The notes below the pieces were generated by a model. The model saw only the letters and a program-made list of their open reading frames with translations, was not told the origin of the DNA and searched no databases. DNA of 64,000 nucleotides from Mycobacterium sp. E3251 (GTDB taxonomy: Bacteria > Actinomycetota > Actinomycetes > Mycobacteriales > Mycobacteriaceae): the NCBI RefSeq assembly GCF_001666835.1, contig NZ_LZJF01000196.1:1-64000 (forward strand), in the 5' to 3' direction. Shown piece by piece: positions 1 to 8,909 of the stretch (positions are counted from its first letter, which is position 1; each line of letters begins with the position of its first letter). A program made the position numbers and the translations under genes.

Positions 1-271
1 TGCAGGTGTTCAGCGAGGTGACACCGGAGCCCGACGAAAAGACCATCCGCCGCGGTGTCGCGATGCTGGCGCGGGTCCAACCCGATCTGCTGGTCGCCGT
101 CGGCGGCGGCTCGGTGCTGGACGCCGGCAAGGCGATCCGCCTGTTCTACGAACACCCGGAGAAGAGCCTCGATGAGCTGACGATGCCGTTCCTCGACCCG
201 CGCCAGCATCGCGACACCGCGGCGGATGGTCTTTTCGTCGGGCTCCGGTGTCACCTCGCTGAACACCTGCA
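1..271. repeat. 77-bp perfect inverted repeat (fold-back) inside adhE
   Basis: Positions 1-77 are the exact reverse complement of 195-271 (position i pairs with 272-i, first mismatch at 78/194), around a 117-bp spacer. Both arms encode the same adhE stretch. The spacer, read on the + strand, is the natural continuation of that protein (a VGGGS nucleotide-binding motif, then an FLDPR motif), but here it is inverted relative to the main gene body. The arm ends in GCGCGGGTC, and the same nine bases occur in reverse complement where FLDPR is encoded, so the junction sits on a 9-bp microhomology. This is typical of a template-switch fold-back at a contig end; a genuine inversion is the alternative. 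Confidence 0.9.
3..203 (+). pseudogene. Inverted fragment of the AdhE alcohol dehydrogenase domain
   Basis: Read on the + strand, this segment encodes about 65 residues of the iron-dependent alcohol dehydrogenase domain, including VAVGGGSVLDAGKAIRL and the stretch ending in FLDPR. It overlaps the end of the minus-strand adhE product (through MLARV) and then continues it, so it is the displaced next piece of the same protein. After FLDPR the frame runs into the reverse complement of adhE and becomes meaningless. It is not a separate gene. Confidence 0.85.
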
Positions 272-1829
272 CGTGTGGGGCGCGCAACTTGCCGCGCAGC
301 TGGTCGACCACGCCGCGCTCTTCGGTCGGGACGTCGGTGATCACCACGACGGTTTCGCAGTCGAGATCGCGCAAGTTGTCCAGTGCGCCTTCGTTGAAGT
401 AGGTATTGGACGGGACGCGGAACCACTGCGGCGGGGTGCGGCGCCGCGAGACGGTCTTGATGTTCAGTAGTTGTCGATAGTTGACGTTCTCCGTCGTGCT
501 GGACCCGCCCCAGGTGCCGCAACCCAACGAGAACGTGGGCGTCAGGTTGTTGTACACCCCGCCGAGGGCTCCGACCGCGGTGGGCGCGTTCACCAGGATG
601 CGCCCCGTGCGGACCGCCAGGGCGTATGCCTCGATGACGTCCTCGTCGTTGGCGTACACCGCCGACGTGTGACCCAGCCCCCCGTGCTCGGTGACCAGGA
701 CGGCCACGTCGATGGCGTGCTGTACGCCGGTTGCGCGCACCACGCCGAGCACCGGCATCAGCTTCTCGGCCAGCAGCGGATGCGAAGCGAGTTCGTCCAG
801 GTCGGCAGGTAGCTGTGCCAGCAACACCTTCACGGTCGGCGACACACTGAAGCCGGCTCGGGCGGCCAGCTCCGGCGCCTTCTGCCCGAGCGCCTCGTGC
901 GAGACCTTGTCGCCGCAGCCGAATGCGAACTCTGCCAGCGCCGTGGCCTCGCCCGGGGTGAGCAGTCGGGCGCCCATCCGCTCGAACTCGGCAATCGCCT
1001 CGTCGTATATCTCGTCATCGATGATGCAGGTTTGCTCGGCCGGGCAAATGACCGAGGAATCGAAGGTTTTCGAGATCAGGATGTCGACGACCGCGCCCTG
1101 CAAGTCGGCCGTCTTGTGAACGTAGATGGGCGCGTTGCCGGGGCCAACGGACAGGCCAGGCTTTCCGGCCGAATTCGCCAGCGCGACGATCTTCGGTCCG
1201 CCCGTCACCCAGATGAAATCGACTCCTGGGTGCTTGAACAGGTAGTGCGTCACCTCGTGCGCGGCGTCCGGAATGACTTGGAGCGCCCCAGGTGGCATTC
1301 CGGCCGCTTCGGCCGCGGGGCGGAGGATCTCCAGGCTGCGTGCGCAGCAGCGCACCGCATCCGGCGAGGGCCGGAAGAGGATGGCGTTGCGGGTCTTGGC
1401 GGCCACGATCGCCTTGAACAGCACCGTCGAGGTCGGGTTGGTCACCGGGGTGATACCCAGCACGACGCCGATCGGCTCGGCTACATGGGCGATGTTGTTT
1501 TCGACGTCCTCGTCGATGATTCCCACCGATTTCTTGCCGCGCAGGTAGTCGTGCAGGAACTCGGTGGCCACATAGTTCTTGACGACCTTGTCCTCGAAGA
1601 CGCCGAAGCCGGTCTCCTCGATCGCGACAGTCGCCAGTTCCCCGGCGGCGCGCACGCCCGCGCGCACCATCGCCTCGACGATCGCATCGACCTGCTGCTG
1701 GTCGAGCTTGCGGAATTCTCGGGCCGCCTGGGCCGCCGCGTCGACGATCGCGTCGACTTCGTGTTTGCGCTGTTCGGCAACCGCGGGTGCTTCGAGCGGG
1801 GAGGCGGTCTGCGTTTGTGTAGTGGTCAT
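195..1829 (-). CDS. adhE: Bifunctional acetaldehyde-CoA/alcohol dehydrogenase AdhE, 3' part lost at the fold-back
   Basis: The reading frame starts at ATG 1829 (MTTTQTQT...) and stays open for 545 codons down to the inverted repeat. The N-terminal two thirds is a CoA-acylating aldehyde dehydrogenase domain; the catalytic cysteine is in FDSSVICPAEQT, and the NAD-site motif TGGPKIVALANS precedes it. The AdhE interdomain signature LGCGTWGGSSTTENV follows, then the start of the iron-dependent alcohol dehydrogenase domain. AdhE normally has about 860-880 residues, so roughly the last 300 are missing here. The enzyme would interconvert acetyl-CoA, acetaldehyde and ethanol with NADH. The frame runs on to the window edge, but residues beyond 195 are antisense to the true continuation and should not be translated. 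Confidence 0.85.
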
Positions 1830-1992
1830 GATCGCGATTTCGGCTCAGGAACAGGTACTAAGGGCTCCAGAATGAGCGGATGCCACGTCGTCCGCCTAGG
1901 GCTGAAAGGCCCTCGCCGAGCTGGCCCGGCCAGGCCACATCTGGCGCGTGCGGACCGTCCGCGGTGCCCAGCCCGGGCCGATACTGGCGGTC

Positions 1993-2187
1993 ATGCGCGT
2001 CACCGTCGACTACGACCTGTGCGAAGGGCACGGACAGTGCCTGCTGGCGGCTCCCGACGTGTTCGACATTCCCGACGGTGCCGAACAGGTGGTGGTGCTC
2101 GAGCCGGAGCCACCCGAAGCCGACCGCGAACGGGTGATTCGGGCGGCCGCGATGTGTCCCGCCCAAGCGATCCGAATCCTCAACTGA
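1993..2187 (+). CDS. Small single-cluster ferredoxin
   Basis: A 64-residue acidic protein starting MRVTVDYDLCEGHGQC. It has one cluster-binding set: CEGHGQC near residue 10 and a distal CPAQAI near residue 53. A histidine stands where a fourth cysteine would sit, the CxxHxxC...CP pattern known from mycobacterial P450-partner ferredoxins; these bind a 3Fe-4S or His-ligated 4Fe-4S cluster. ATG 1993 gives the usual family length. The probable role is electron transfer to a cytochrome P450, most simply the one at 4266-5540. Its 3' end overlaps the end of the convergent response regulator gene by 8 bp. Confidence 0.85.
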   Translation: MRVTVDYDLCEGHGQCLLAAPDVFDIPDGAEQVVVLEPEPPEADRERVIRAAAMCPAQAIRILN

Positions 2188-2854
2188 TCCGGACGGTTTC
2201 GGCAACGTCATCGAGCAACCGGTAGCGCCCGGCCAACGCGGCGGCGGCGATGCGGTTGTTGACCCCCAGTTTGTGCAGCAGCGCGGCGACCATGCGTTTC
2301 GCCGTGCGCTCCGACACCAGCATCCGCTGGGCGATGTCACCGGTCTCCATGCCGGTCGCGAGCAGCGTCCACAGTTGCAGATCCTGCGCGCTGAGGCTGT
2401 CCAGCAGCTCGGATGGCGGCTTGCGGGTGTTGCTCAGCAGCGCATCGAGCAGGGCGCCGTCGACGACCCGCAACCCCTCGGCGATCGTCCAAAGTGGCCC
2501 CGCCAGCGCCTCCGGCCTCGCGGTCTTGGGCAGGAAGCCGTCGGCTCCGGCCCGCAACGCCTCTTCGGCCAGCCCCAGGTCGTCGGTCCCCGAAAGCGCC
2601 AGGATCCGGGTCTTCGGGTGGCGCGCCTTGATGTGCCGGATGGCGGCGACGCCGCCCAGGGGCGGCATCGACAGGTCGATGATCGCGACATCGGCGCCGC
2701 AGCGGGCCACCAGGTCGGCTGCCTCTTCCACGTACGTCGTCTGGCCGCCGACGGTGAACAGCCCGCCCCATTCGCGGGTGAGCAACAGGGCCAGGCCCTG
2801 TGCAAACAGTTCATGGTCGTCCACGATCACCACGACGTACGGCGAGCGAGTCAT
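2180..2854 (-). CDS. Two-component response regulator, NarL/LuxR type
   Basis: A 224-residue protein. The receiver domain covers residues about 6-125, with acidic residues in VDDHE, the phosphoacceptor Asp in IIDLSMPP, the conserved Ser in ALSGT and Lys in FLPKTA. A C-terminal LuxR-type helix-turn-helix (about 155-215) contains SERTAKRMVAALLHKLGVNNR. It is divergent from the histidine kinase, with only 24 bp between the start codons, so the two are very likely a cognate pair. The pair lies between a ferredoxin gene and a P450 gene, which makes control of that P450 system a reasonable but untested guess. Confidence 0.88.
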   Translation of the reverse strand: MTRSPYVVVIVDDHELFAQGLALLLTREWGGLFTVGGQTTYVEEAADLVARCGADVAIIDLSMPPLGGVAAIRHIKARHPKTRILALSGTDDLGLAEEALRAGADGFLPKTARPEALAGPLWTIAEGLRVVDGALLDALLSNTRKPPSELLDSLSAQDLQLWTLLATGMETGDIAQRMLVSERTAKRMVAALLHKLGVNNRIAAAALAGRYRLLDDVAETVRIS

Positions 2855-2878
2855 TGCCGCGATGCTAACCCCAACTCT

Positions 2879-4177
2879 ATGGTCAGCTGGGTGAGACAGC
2901 TCGATCGAACGGACTTCGACGGCGAGGACTACGGGCTGGCCCGAACCGTCGTCGCGGTACGGGTCGCCGTGGTCATCTCAATCGGCGTGCTGCTGGCGAT
3001 CGGACCCCAGTGGGTCCGGCAGCACACCGCCGCCACGGTGGCGGTGTTGGGCGCCGCGATGCTGTACGCGGCCGTGCTGATGGCCTATCCGCAGCTGGAG
3101 GTCCGGCGCACCCGGTACTCGTGGCTGGTCACCGGCTTCGATTCGGCGTTCACGCTGGCGCTCATCGCCTTCAGTGGCGGCGTCTACAGCCCGGTGGTCG
3201 CGGTGCTTGCGCTGGCCGTCATCGCCTCGGCTGCGCGGCTGTCGTTCAGCGAAACCCTATTGGTCGCAGTACTTTTAGGTGCCGCCTACGTCGCGGTGGC
3301 GCTGACGTCGTCGCCCCGACTTCCGGTCACCGCGGCCCCGGCCCTGCAGGCCGGGTGGTCGGCGGTCTATCTGATCTTCGTCGCGATCATCACCGCGGGT
3401 CTCTCCGCGCTCGCCGAACGCGAACACCGCTCCCGGGTGCGGGCTTTGGTGGAGGCCGAGGCCGAACACGCCGCCGCCGAAGAGGAACGCGACCTGCGGG
3501 CGCGCCTGCTGCGGTCCTACCAGTCGCAACAGGACGGACTTCAGGTGCTGGTGCACGAATTCCGCACCCCGGTCACGTCTTTGGAGGCGCTGACCGAGGC
3601 GCTGACTTCACAGCGGGCCATGTCGCAGGCCGACCGGGACACCAGCCTGCAGCTGGTGGCGCGCCACGTCCACCACCTGGCGGACATGCTCGACGCGCTC
3701 TCCGACGTCGCGCTGAGTCGCCGCCCGACCTTCTCGGCGGGGCGGGTCCGTCGCGTTGACGTGGCCGACCTCATCGTTGCCGCCGCCGACGCCGTCGGTC
3801 TGGCGGCGCCGCGGTTGCGGCTGAGTGTCAGCGGCGACGTCGGCGCCGTGGCCGTGAACGCCCAGGGGCTGCGCCGGCTGCTGACCAACCTCCTGGAGAA
3901 CGCCTCCCGGCACGGCAGGCGCGAACCGGTCGACGTCACGTGCTCGCGGGAAGGCGATGAGTTGGTCTGCGCCGTGGCCGATCGGGGCCCCGGCATCCCG
4001 GCCGACAGCCTGGGCGAGCTGACCACCAAGTACGTCAGCGTCGGCGGCCAACGTGGCACCGCCGGGCTCGGCCTGTGGATTGTGCAGCAGATCGCCGAGG
4101 CGATGGGCGGCCGGGTCGACTTCGCCGCGCGCGACGGCGGGGGCCTGGTCGCCACCTTCCGCGCACCGATCGCCTGA
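2879..4177 (+). CDS. Membrane sensor histidine kinase
   Basis: With ATG 2879 the protein has 432 residues; the open frame extends upstream only through the response regulator gene. Residues about 25-190 hold five or six hydrophobic segments with no sizeable extracellular domain, so the sensor may be the membrane region itself. A cytoplasmic coiled segment rich in Glu and Arg follows, then the H-box VLVHEFRTP with the phosphorylated His, N-box LLTNLLENASRHG, G1 box ADRGPGIP and G2 box GTAGLGLWIVQQI. It should autophosphorylate and pass phosphate to the adjacent divergent regulator. Confidence 0.88.
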   Translation: MVSWVRQLDRTDFDGEDYGLARTVVAVRVAVVISIGVLLAIGPQWVRQHTAATVAVLGAAMLYAAVLMAYPQLEVRRTRYSWLVTGFDSAFTLALIAFSGGVYSPVVAVLALAVIASAARLSFSETLLVAVLLGAAYVAVALTSSPRLPVTAAPALQAGWSAVYLIFVAIITAGLSALAEREHRSRVRALVEAEAEHAAAEEERDLRARLLRSYQSQQDGLQVLVHEFRTPVTSLEALTEALTSQRAMSQADRDTSLQLVARHVHHLADMLDALSDVALSRRPTFSAGRVRRVDVADLIVAAADAVGLAAPRLRLSVSGDVGAVAVNAQGLRRLLTNLLENASRHGRREPVDVTCSREGDELVCAVADRGPGIPADSLGELTTKYVSVGGQRGTAGLGLWIVQQIAEAMGGRVDFAARDGGGLVATFRAPIA

Positions 4178-4265
4178 TCGCGGGTTTCATGCGCTGGCCC
4201 GCGCAGGCCAGTGTTTGGCACTCGCGCCTGTGCCGCGCCGCCACCGCGCTGGTCAGCATGGCCAG

Positions 4266-5540
4266 ATGACCGCACCCACGACCGCGCCCACCCACAAGGG
4301 CATCGATCTGAGCGCCCGCGAATTCTGGGCGAAACCCCCGGAAGAGCGCGACGCCGCCTTCGCCGTCCTGCGCGCGGAGAACCCCGTCCCGTGGAGCCGC
4401 CCCGCGGAGTCGGATCTGTTGCCTCCCGAGCTGAACACCAGGGGCTTCTGGTCGCTGACCAAACAAGAGGACATCCGGATGGCCAGCCGCCACCCGGAGA
4501 TCTTCTCCTCGGCGCAGGGCATCACCATGGAGGACTTCGCCCCGGAGGCGGTGGAGATCGCCCAGTCGTTCATCGCCATGGACGCCCCGCGGCACACCCA
4601 GCTGCGCGGGATCACGACGGAGGCCTTCAAGCCCAAGAACGTGCGCCGCCTGGAAGGCTGGATTCGCGGCCACGCCCACGACCTGGTCAGCGAAATGGCA
4701 CACCTGGGTGAGGGCGACTTCGTCCAACTCGTGTCGGTCAAGCTGCCCGGCCGCATCTTCGGCAGCTTCTTCGGCCTGCCCGAAGGCGAACTGCGTGATC
4801 AGGCCGTCAGCGCCGCGCAGCGGCTCGTGGGCTGGACAGACCCGAACATCCGCGGCGAGCAGAGCGAACTCGAATTGTTCATGGGCGCCGTGATGGACCT
4901 GCACGAGGTCGCAACGGTCTTGATCCCGCAGCGGCGGGCCAATCCCGGCGACGACCTGATGACCTGGATGGTGCAGGCCGAGTTCGACGGCAAGAAGATG
5001 ACCGACGACGAGCTCAAGGCCTTCTTCGTCTTGATGGGTGTCGCGTCCAACGACACCACGCGGCACGCCTCGGCCCACGCCATCGCGGCCCTTTCGAAAT
5101 TCCCCGACCAGCGCACGCTGCTCGTCGAGGACGTCGAGGGCCGGGTCGGCACCGCCGTCGAGGAGGTGTTGCGCTGGGGGTCGCCGCTGCTGCACATGCG
5201 CCGCACCGCCACCCAGGACATCAACATCCGCGGCTCGGAGATCAAGGCCGGCGACAAGGTGGTGCTGTGGTACTACTCGGGCAACCGCGACGAGGACATC
5301 TTCGAAGACCCCCACTCGTTCAACATCCTGCGAAACCCGAATCCGCACATCGCCTTCGGTGGCGGCGGTCCGCACTTCTGCCTGGGCGCGGCGCTGGCAC
5401 GCACCATGCTCAAGGCGTTGCTGACCGAGGTCTACACGCGCATCCCGGATATCTCGGCGCCGCAGCCCAACTACGCCCTGGCCAACTTCATCAACGGTGT
5501 CAACAGCCTGCCGGCGACCTGGACGCCCGAGAAGCGCTGA
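4266..5540 (+). CDS. Cytochrome P450
   Basis: A 424-residue soluble bacterial P450. ATG 4266 is the first methionine of the conserved part. Diagnostic elements are the I-helix VLMGVASNDTTRHA (proton-delivery threonine), the ExxR motif in VEEVLRW, and the heme-thiolate loop FGGGGPHFCLGAALAR with the cysteine ligand near residue 360. The sequence resembles the mycobacterial CYP124/CYP125/CYP142 group of lipid and sterol hydroxylases, but I cannot assign a CYP number. The alcohol dehydrogenase gene starts 16 bp downstream and could oxidise the hydroxylated product; the ferredoxin at 1993 is a likely electron donor. Confidence 0.88.
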   Translation: MTAPTTAPTHKGIDLSAREFWAKPPEERDAAFAVLRAENPVPWSRPAESDLLPPELNTRGFWSLTKQEDIRMASRHPEIFSSAQGITMEDFAPEAVEIAQSFIAMDAPRHTQLRGITTEAFKPKNVRRLEGWIRGHAHDLVSEMAHLGEGDFVQLVSVKLPGRIFGSFFGLPEGELRDQAVSAAQRLVGWTDPNIRGEQSELELFMGAVMDLHEVATVLIPQRRANPGDDLMTWMVQAEFDGKKMTDDELKAFFVLMGVASNDTTRHASAHAIAALSKFPDQRTLLVEDVEGRVGTAVEEVLRWGSPLLHMRRTATQDINIRGSEIKAGDKVVLWYYSGNRDEDIFEDPHSFNILRNPNPHIAFGGGGPHFCLGAALARTMLKALLTEVYTRIPDISAPQPNYALANFINGVNSLPATWTPEKR

Positions 5541-5556
5541 TCCCAAGGAGTTTTCG

Positions 5557-6662
5557 ATGAAAACCAAAGCAGCGGTGCTGTGGGGGCTGCACCAGAAGTG
5601 GGAGGTCGATGAGGTCGACCTCGACGGGCCCAAGGAGAACGAGGTCCTGGTCAAGATGGCCGCCGCCGGGCTGTGCCACTCCGATGACCACCTGATCACC
5701 GGCGACATGCCGATGCAGTTACCGGTCGTCGGTGGGCATGAGGGCGCCGGCGTCGTCGTCGACGTCGGCCCGGGCGTCACCGAAGTCGCCGAAGGCGATT
5801 CGGTTGCGCTGAGCTTCATCCCAGCCTGCGGCCGCTGCGAACCGTGTTCGCGCGGCATGAGCAACCTGTGCGTGCTCGGCGCCGCCATCATCGCGGGACC
5901 GCAACTCGACGGCACCTTCCGGTTTCACGCGAAAGGACAAGCGCTGGGCCAAATGTGCGTGCTGGGAACGTTCTCCGATACACGGTGGTGCCGCTGGCCT
6001 CGGTGATCAAGGTCGACCCGTCCACCGCACTGGACACCGCCGCCCTGGTCGGGTGCGGAGTCACCACCGGCTACGGCAGCATGGTGCGCACCGGCGAGGC
6101 ACGAGACGGCGACACCGTGGTGGTCATGGGCGTGGGCGGGATCGGCATGAACGCGGTGCAAGGCGCGCGGATCGCGGGTGCGCGCGTGATCGTCGCGCTG
6201 GATCCCGTTGAGTACAAGCGTGGCCGCTCACTGGAGTTCGGTGCCACCCACACCGCTGCGACGGTCGACGAGGCCCAAGCCCTGATCACCGACCTGACGC
6301 GCGGCCAGATGGCTGACGTCTGCGTGGTCAGCACCGATTCGGCTGAAGGGGCGTATGTGGCTCAGGCGCTGAGCCTGGTCGGCAAGCGCGGCAGGGTGGT
6401 GATGACCGCGATTCCGCATCCGACCGACACGTCCGTCGCCATGTCGCTCTTCGATTTGACCCTGTACGAAAAGCAGGTTCGCGGTTCACTTTTCGGATCC
6501 TCCAATCCGCGGCACGACATACCCCGAATGCTCGACCTGTACCGCGCCGGGCGGCTCAAGCTCGACGAGCTCGTCACCCGGGAATACACCCTCGACGAGA
6601 TCAACACCGGCTACGCCGACCTGCACGCCGGGGTCAATCTCCGCGGACTAATCCGGTTCTGA
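5557..6662 (+). pseudogene. Zinc-type, NDMA-dependent-like alcohol dehydrogenase with a single-base frameshift
   Basis: AAGGAG at 5545-5550 precedes ATG 5557. The first frame encodes the catalytic half (GLCHSDDH and GGHEGAG zinc ligands; structural-zinc cysteines in CGRCEPCSRGMSNLC) and runs normally to MCVLGTFS. It then shifts between 5978 and 5979. The +1 neighbour frame continues seamlessly (TVVPLASVIKVD..., Rossmann motif GVGGIGMNAVQGA) to TGA 6660-6662. Restoring one G (GAG TAC ACG) gives a 368-residue enzyme, the same length as M. tuberculosis AdhD (Rv3086), which it resembles. As written, the product would be truncated within the enzyme. The gene is either recently inactivated or carries a sequencing error. 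Confidence 0.85.
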
Positions 6663-6669
6663 CTCTGCC

Positions 6670-6804
6670 ATGAGCCTAATCACCATCATCGTCATTCTCG
6701 CTGCCCCGCTGGGAATCCCGGCCGGGGTAAGCGCCGCGCACCACGCCGCCGGCCGATGGAGGAGCTTCGCGCGATGGCGCCGACGGATCACGGCTCGAAG
6801 TTAG
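6670..6804 (+). CDS. Possible 44-residue membrane peptide
   Basis: A short frame starting 7 bp after the alcohol dehydrogenase stop. It encodes a hydrophobic N-terminal segment (MSLITIIVILAAPLGIPAG) followed by an Arg-rich tail, the shape of a single-span membrane peptide. No clear ribosome binding site is visible. Its 3' end overlaps the convergent SDR gene by 17 bp. It could equally be chance. Confidence 0.25.
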   Translation: MSLITIIVILAAPLGIPAGVSAAHHAAGRWRSFARWRRRITARS

Positions 6805-7618
6805 TGCCGCTCGTCAGCTGTTCCCATTTCGCGATCTCGCCGGCGCGAGCGTCCGCGGCGTAGCGGTAGTAGGCCAGGGCGTCCGGGCCGAGGAGCAGGA
6901 ATCCCGGGGGCTCGCTTGACTCGACCGCCGCGATGATCGCGGTGGCCGCCTTGGCGGGGTCGCCGGCCTGGTTGCCGTGCATGGTGTCGTTCTCCTTGCG
7001 GCGCCGCCCCGCGGTCGCGGCGTAGTCGTCGATGACGGTGGCCGACTGGACGAGCGAGCGACCGGCGAAATCGGTACGGAATGCACCAGGCTCGACGATG
7101 GTCACCGAAATGCCCAGTGGGGCAAGCTCACCGCGCAGGGCGCCACTCATGCCTTCGACGGCTGCCTTGGCGGCCGCGTAGTAGCCGGACCCCACCGGGG
7201 TCACGGTTGCGCCGATCGAGGAGATGTTGACGATCGCGCCGCTGCGGCGTGCCCGCATGCCGGGCAGGACGGCCTTGATCATGGCGACGGTCCCGAAGAA
7301 GTGCGTGTCGAACAGGGTGCGCACGTCGGCGTCGTCGCCTTCTTCCACGGCGGCGCGGTAGCCGTAGCCGGCGTTGTTGACCAGGACGTCCGGGACGCCG
7401 AACCGATCGTGGGCTTCGCGCGCCGCCGAGGCGACCTGTGCGGGGTCGGTGACGTCGAGCGTGACGGCGAGCACCCGCTCGGGCGCGGCCGACGCCAGGT
7501 CGGCGACCTTCGCGGCGTCGCGCGCGCTGACGACGGCGTTGTGGCCGGCCCCGATGACGGCTTCGGCGAGCGCGCGACCGAGTCCGGTCGAGCAGCCGGT
7601 GATGAACCAGGTGGACAT
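6788..7618 (-). CDS. Short-chain dehydrogenase/reductase
   Basis: A 276-residue classical SDR. It has the nucleotide-binding motif TGCSTGLGRALA near residue 8, DVTD at the adenine pocket, the structural NNAGYG motif, catalytic Ser in NISSIG and the YxxxK pair in YYAAAKAA. ATG 7618 gives a standard N-terminus directly before the Rossmann strand. The substrate cannot be read from sequence. It is transcribed divergently from the cyclic-nucleotide-binding gene across a 139-bp gap. Confidence 0.85.
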   Translation of the reverse strand: MSTWFITGCSTGLGRALAEAVIGAGHNAVVSARDAAKVADLASAAPERVLAVTLDVTDPAQVASAAREAHDRFGVPDVLVNNAGYGYRAAVEEGDDADVRTLFDTHFFGTVAMIKAVLPGMRARRSGAIVNISSIGATVTPVGSGYYAAAKAAVEGMSGALRGELAPLGISVTIVEPGAFRTDFAGRSLVQSATVIDDYAATAGRRRKENDTMHGNQAGDPAKAATAIIAAVESSEPPGFLLLGPDALAYYRYAADARAGEIAKWEQLTSGTNFEP

Positions 7619-7757
7619 ACGGACGGCTCCTTAACACCGAGACGAAATGCAGGGCTATGCCGTTGCAATTCTTCTCTTCGATCGCGGAACGTGGGCCTTC
7701 ATAATCAACTATCGTCCGTCTTGAGCAATTGATCGGCACCGGCGAAGGAAGCATGCA

Positions 7758-8222
7758 GTGAGGACGCTAGAGGGCGTTCTGGCCAGGCACCCGTTCTTCC
7801 GCGGGATGGACCCGCGCCATGTGCAGTTGGTGGTCGGGTGTGCGGCAAACCTGCGCTTCACCGCGGGCGAGTTGATCTTCCGCGAGGGCCAGCCCGCTGA
7901 TCACTTCTATCTCATCCGCGCGGGCAGGATTGCGCTCGAAACCCCCGCGCTGGGCCGCGGCAGCTTGACGGTGCAGACGCTCGGAGACGGAGACATCCTG
8001 GGCTGGTCGTGGTTGGTGCCGCCCTACAACTGGCGGTTCGACGGGCGCGCGGTCGAGACGACGCGCGCCATCGGTTTCGACGGCAAGTGCCTGCGCGGCA
8101 AGTGCGAAGAGGACCACGAACTCGGGTACGAACTGCAGAAGCGTGTGATCGCGGTTCTCGGCCAGTATCTCGATGCGACAAGGTTCCGGCTCCTGGACAT
8201 CTATGCCGATGTCGTCGGATAG
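7758..8222 (+). CDS. Stand-alone cyclic-nucleotide-binding (Crp-type) domain protein
   Basis: A 154-residue protein starting at GTG 7758. Almost the whole chain is one CAP-like effector domain, with the roll signature FTAGELIFREGQPADHFYLI and the GDGDILGWSWL segment around the phosphate-binding cassette. There is no C-terminal helix-turn-helix, so it is unlikely to be a direct DNA-binding regulator; a ligand-sensing partner protein is more plausible. The stop lies 14 bp from the end of the convergent nitroreductase gene. Confidence 0.75.
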   Translation: MRTLEGVLARHPFFRGMDPRHVQLVVGCAANLRFTAGELIFREGQPADHFYLIRAGRIALETPALGRGSLTVQTLGDGDILGWSWLVPPYNWRFDGRAVETTRAIGFDGKCLRGKCEEDHELGYELQKRVIAVLGQYLDATRFRLLDIYADVVG

Positions 8223-8236
8223 GGACGGACCGGCCC

Positions 8237-8902
8237 TCAGCCTTCGAATGCCGGACCGTCGAAGCGGTCACGAGTGATGAATTCCGCGACCGGTCGGCGG
8301 CGCAGCCTGGTCGGCTGGCGCACCGGTTTGCCAAGGGGCACAACCGCGGCGAGCGCGTGCAGGTCGGGGATCCCCAGCAGGCGGCGAACCTGGTCCTCGG
8401 CCGCGATGGCCATGGTTGTGATGGTGCCGCCGTAGCCCTCGCTGCGGGCGGCCAGCAGGACGTTCCAGATCAGCGGGTAAACGGATGCGCCACCGGCCAG
8501 GCCGACGCGGTCCAAGTCCTGATCGATCGAGGCGACGACGGTCAGGTCGACCGAAACCACAAGGACGACCGGCGCTTTCGCGATCGGCGCGACGAAGGTG
8601 TCGGGGATGTCGGTCTGGTCGATGACGTCCTGCGGCACACCGCTGGGATGGATTGAATTCCAAGGGTTTTCACCCGCCTGCAGTTGGGCGAAGTAGCGCC
8701 GGGCCGCGGTCACGCCCAGATCGGCGAGGCGGCGACGGGTGTCCGGGTCACGCACCACGGTGATGTGGGCGCCCTGGCGGTTGCCGCCGCTCGGGGCGAA
8801 CCGGGCGTTGTCGAAGATGCGCCACAACACCTCGTCGGGCAACGGGTCGTCGGTGAAATCGCGCGCCGCGAACGTCGTCCGCATGACGTCGTACAGCTCC
8901 AT
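8237..8902 (-). CDS. Nitroreductase family FMN oxidoreductase
   Basis: A 221-residue protein. The N-terminus ELYDVMRTTFAARDF and the following ARFAPSGGNRQ are typical of nitroreductase FMN-binding segments, and GYGGTITTMAIA near residue 165 fits the second FMN contact region. Such enzymes reduce nitro groups, quinones or flavins with NAD(P)H. The gene starts only 7 bp after the stop of the Hsp70-like gene on the same strand, so the two are probably co-transcribed. Confidence 0.82.
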   Translation of the reverse strand: MELYDVMRTTFAARDFTDDPLPDEVLWRIFDNARFAPSGGNRQGAHITVVRDPDTRRRLADLGVTAARRYFAQLQAGENPWNSIHPSGVPQDVIDQTDIPDTFVAPIAKAPVVLVVSVDLTVVASIDQDLDRVGLAGGASVYPLIWNVLLAARSEGYGGTITTMAIAAEDQVRRLLGIPDLHALAAVVPLGKPVRQPTRLRRRPVAEFITRDRFDGPAFEG

Positions 8903-8909
8903 GGCGGCG

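Noticed and set aside
6..470. 154-codon + strand frame as an independent gene
   Set aside because: The first 65 codons are the inverted adhE fragment and the rest is antisense to adhE.
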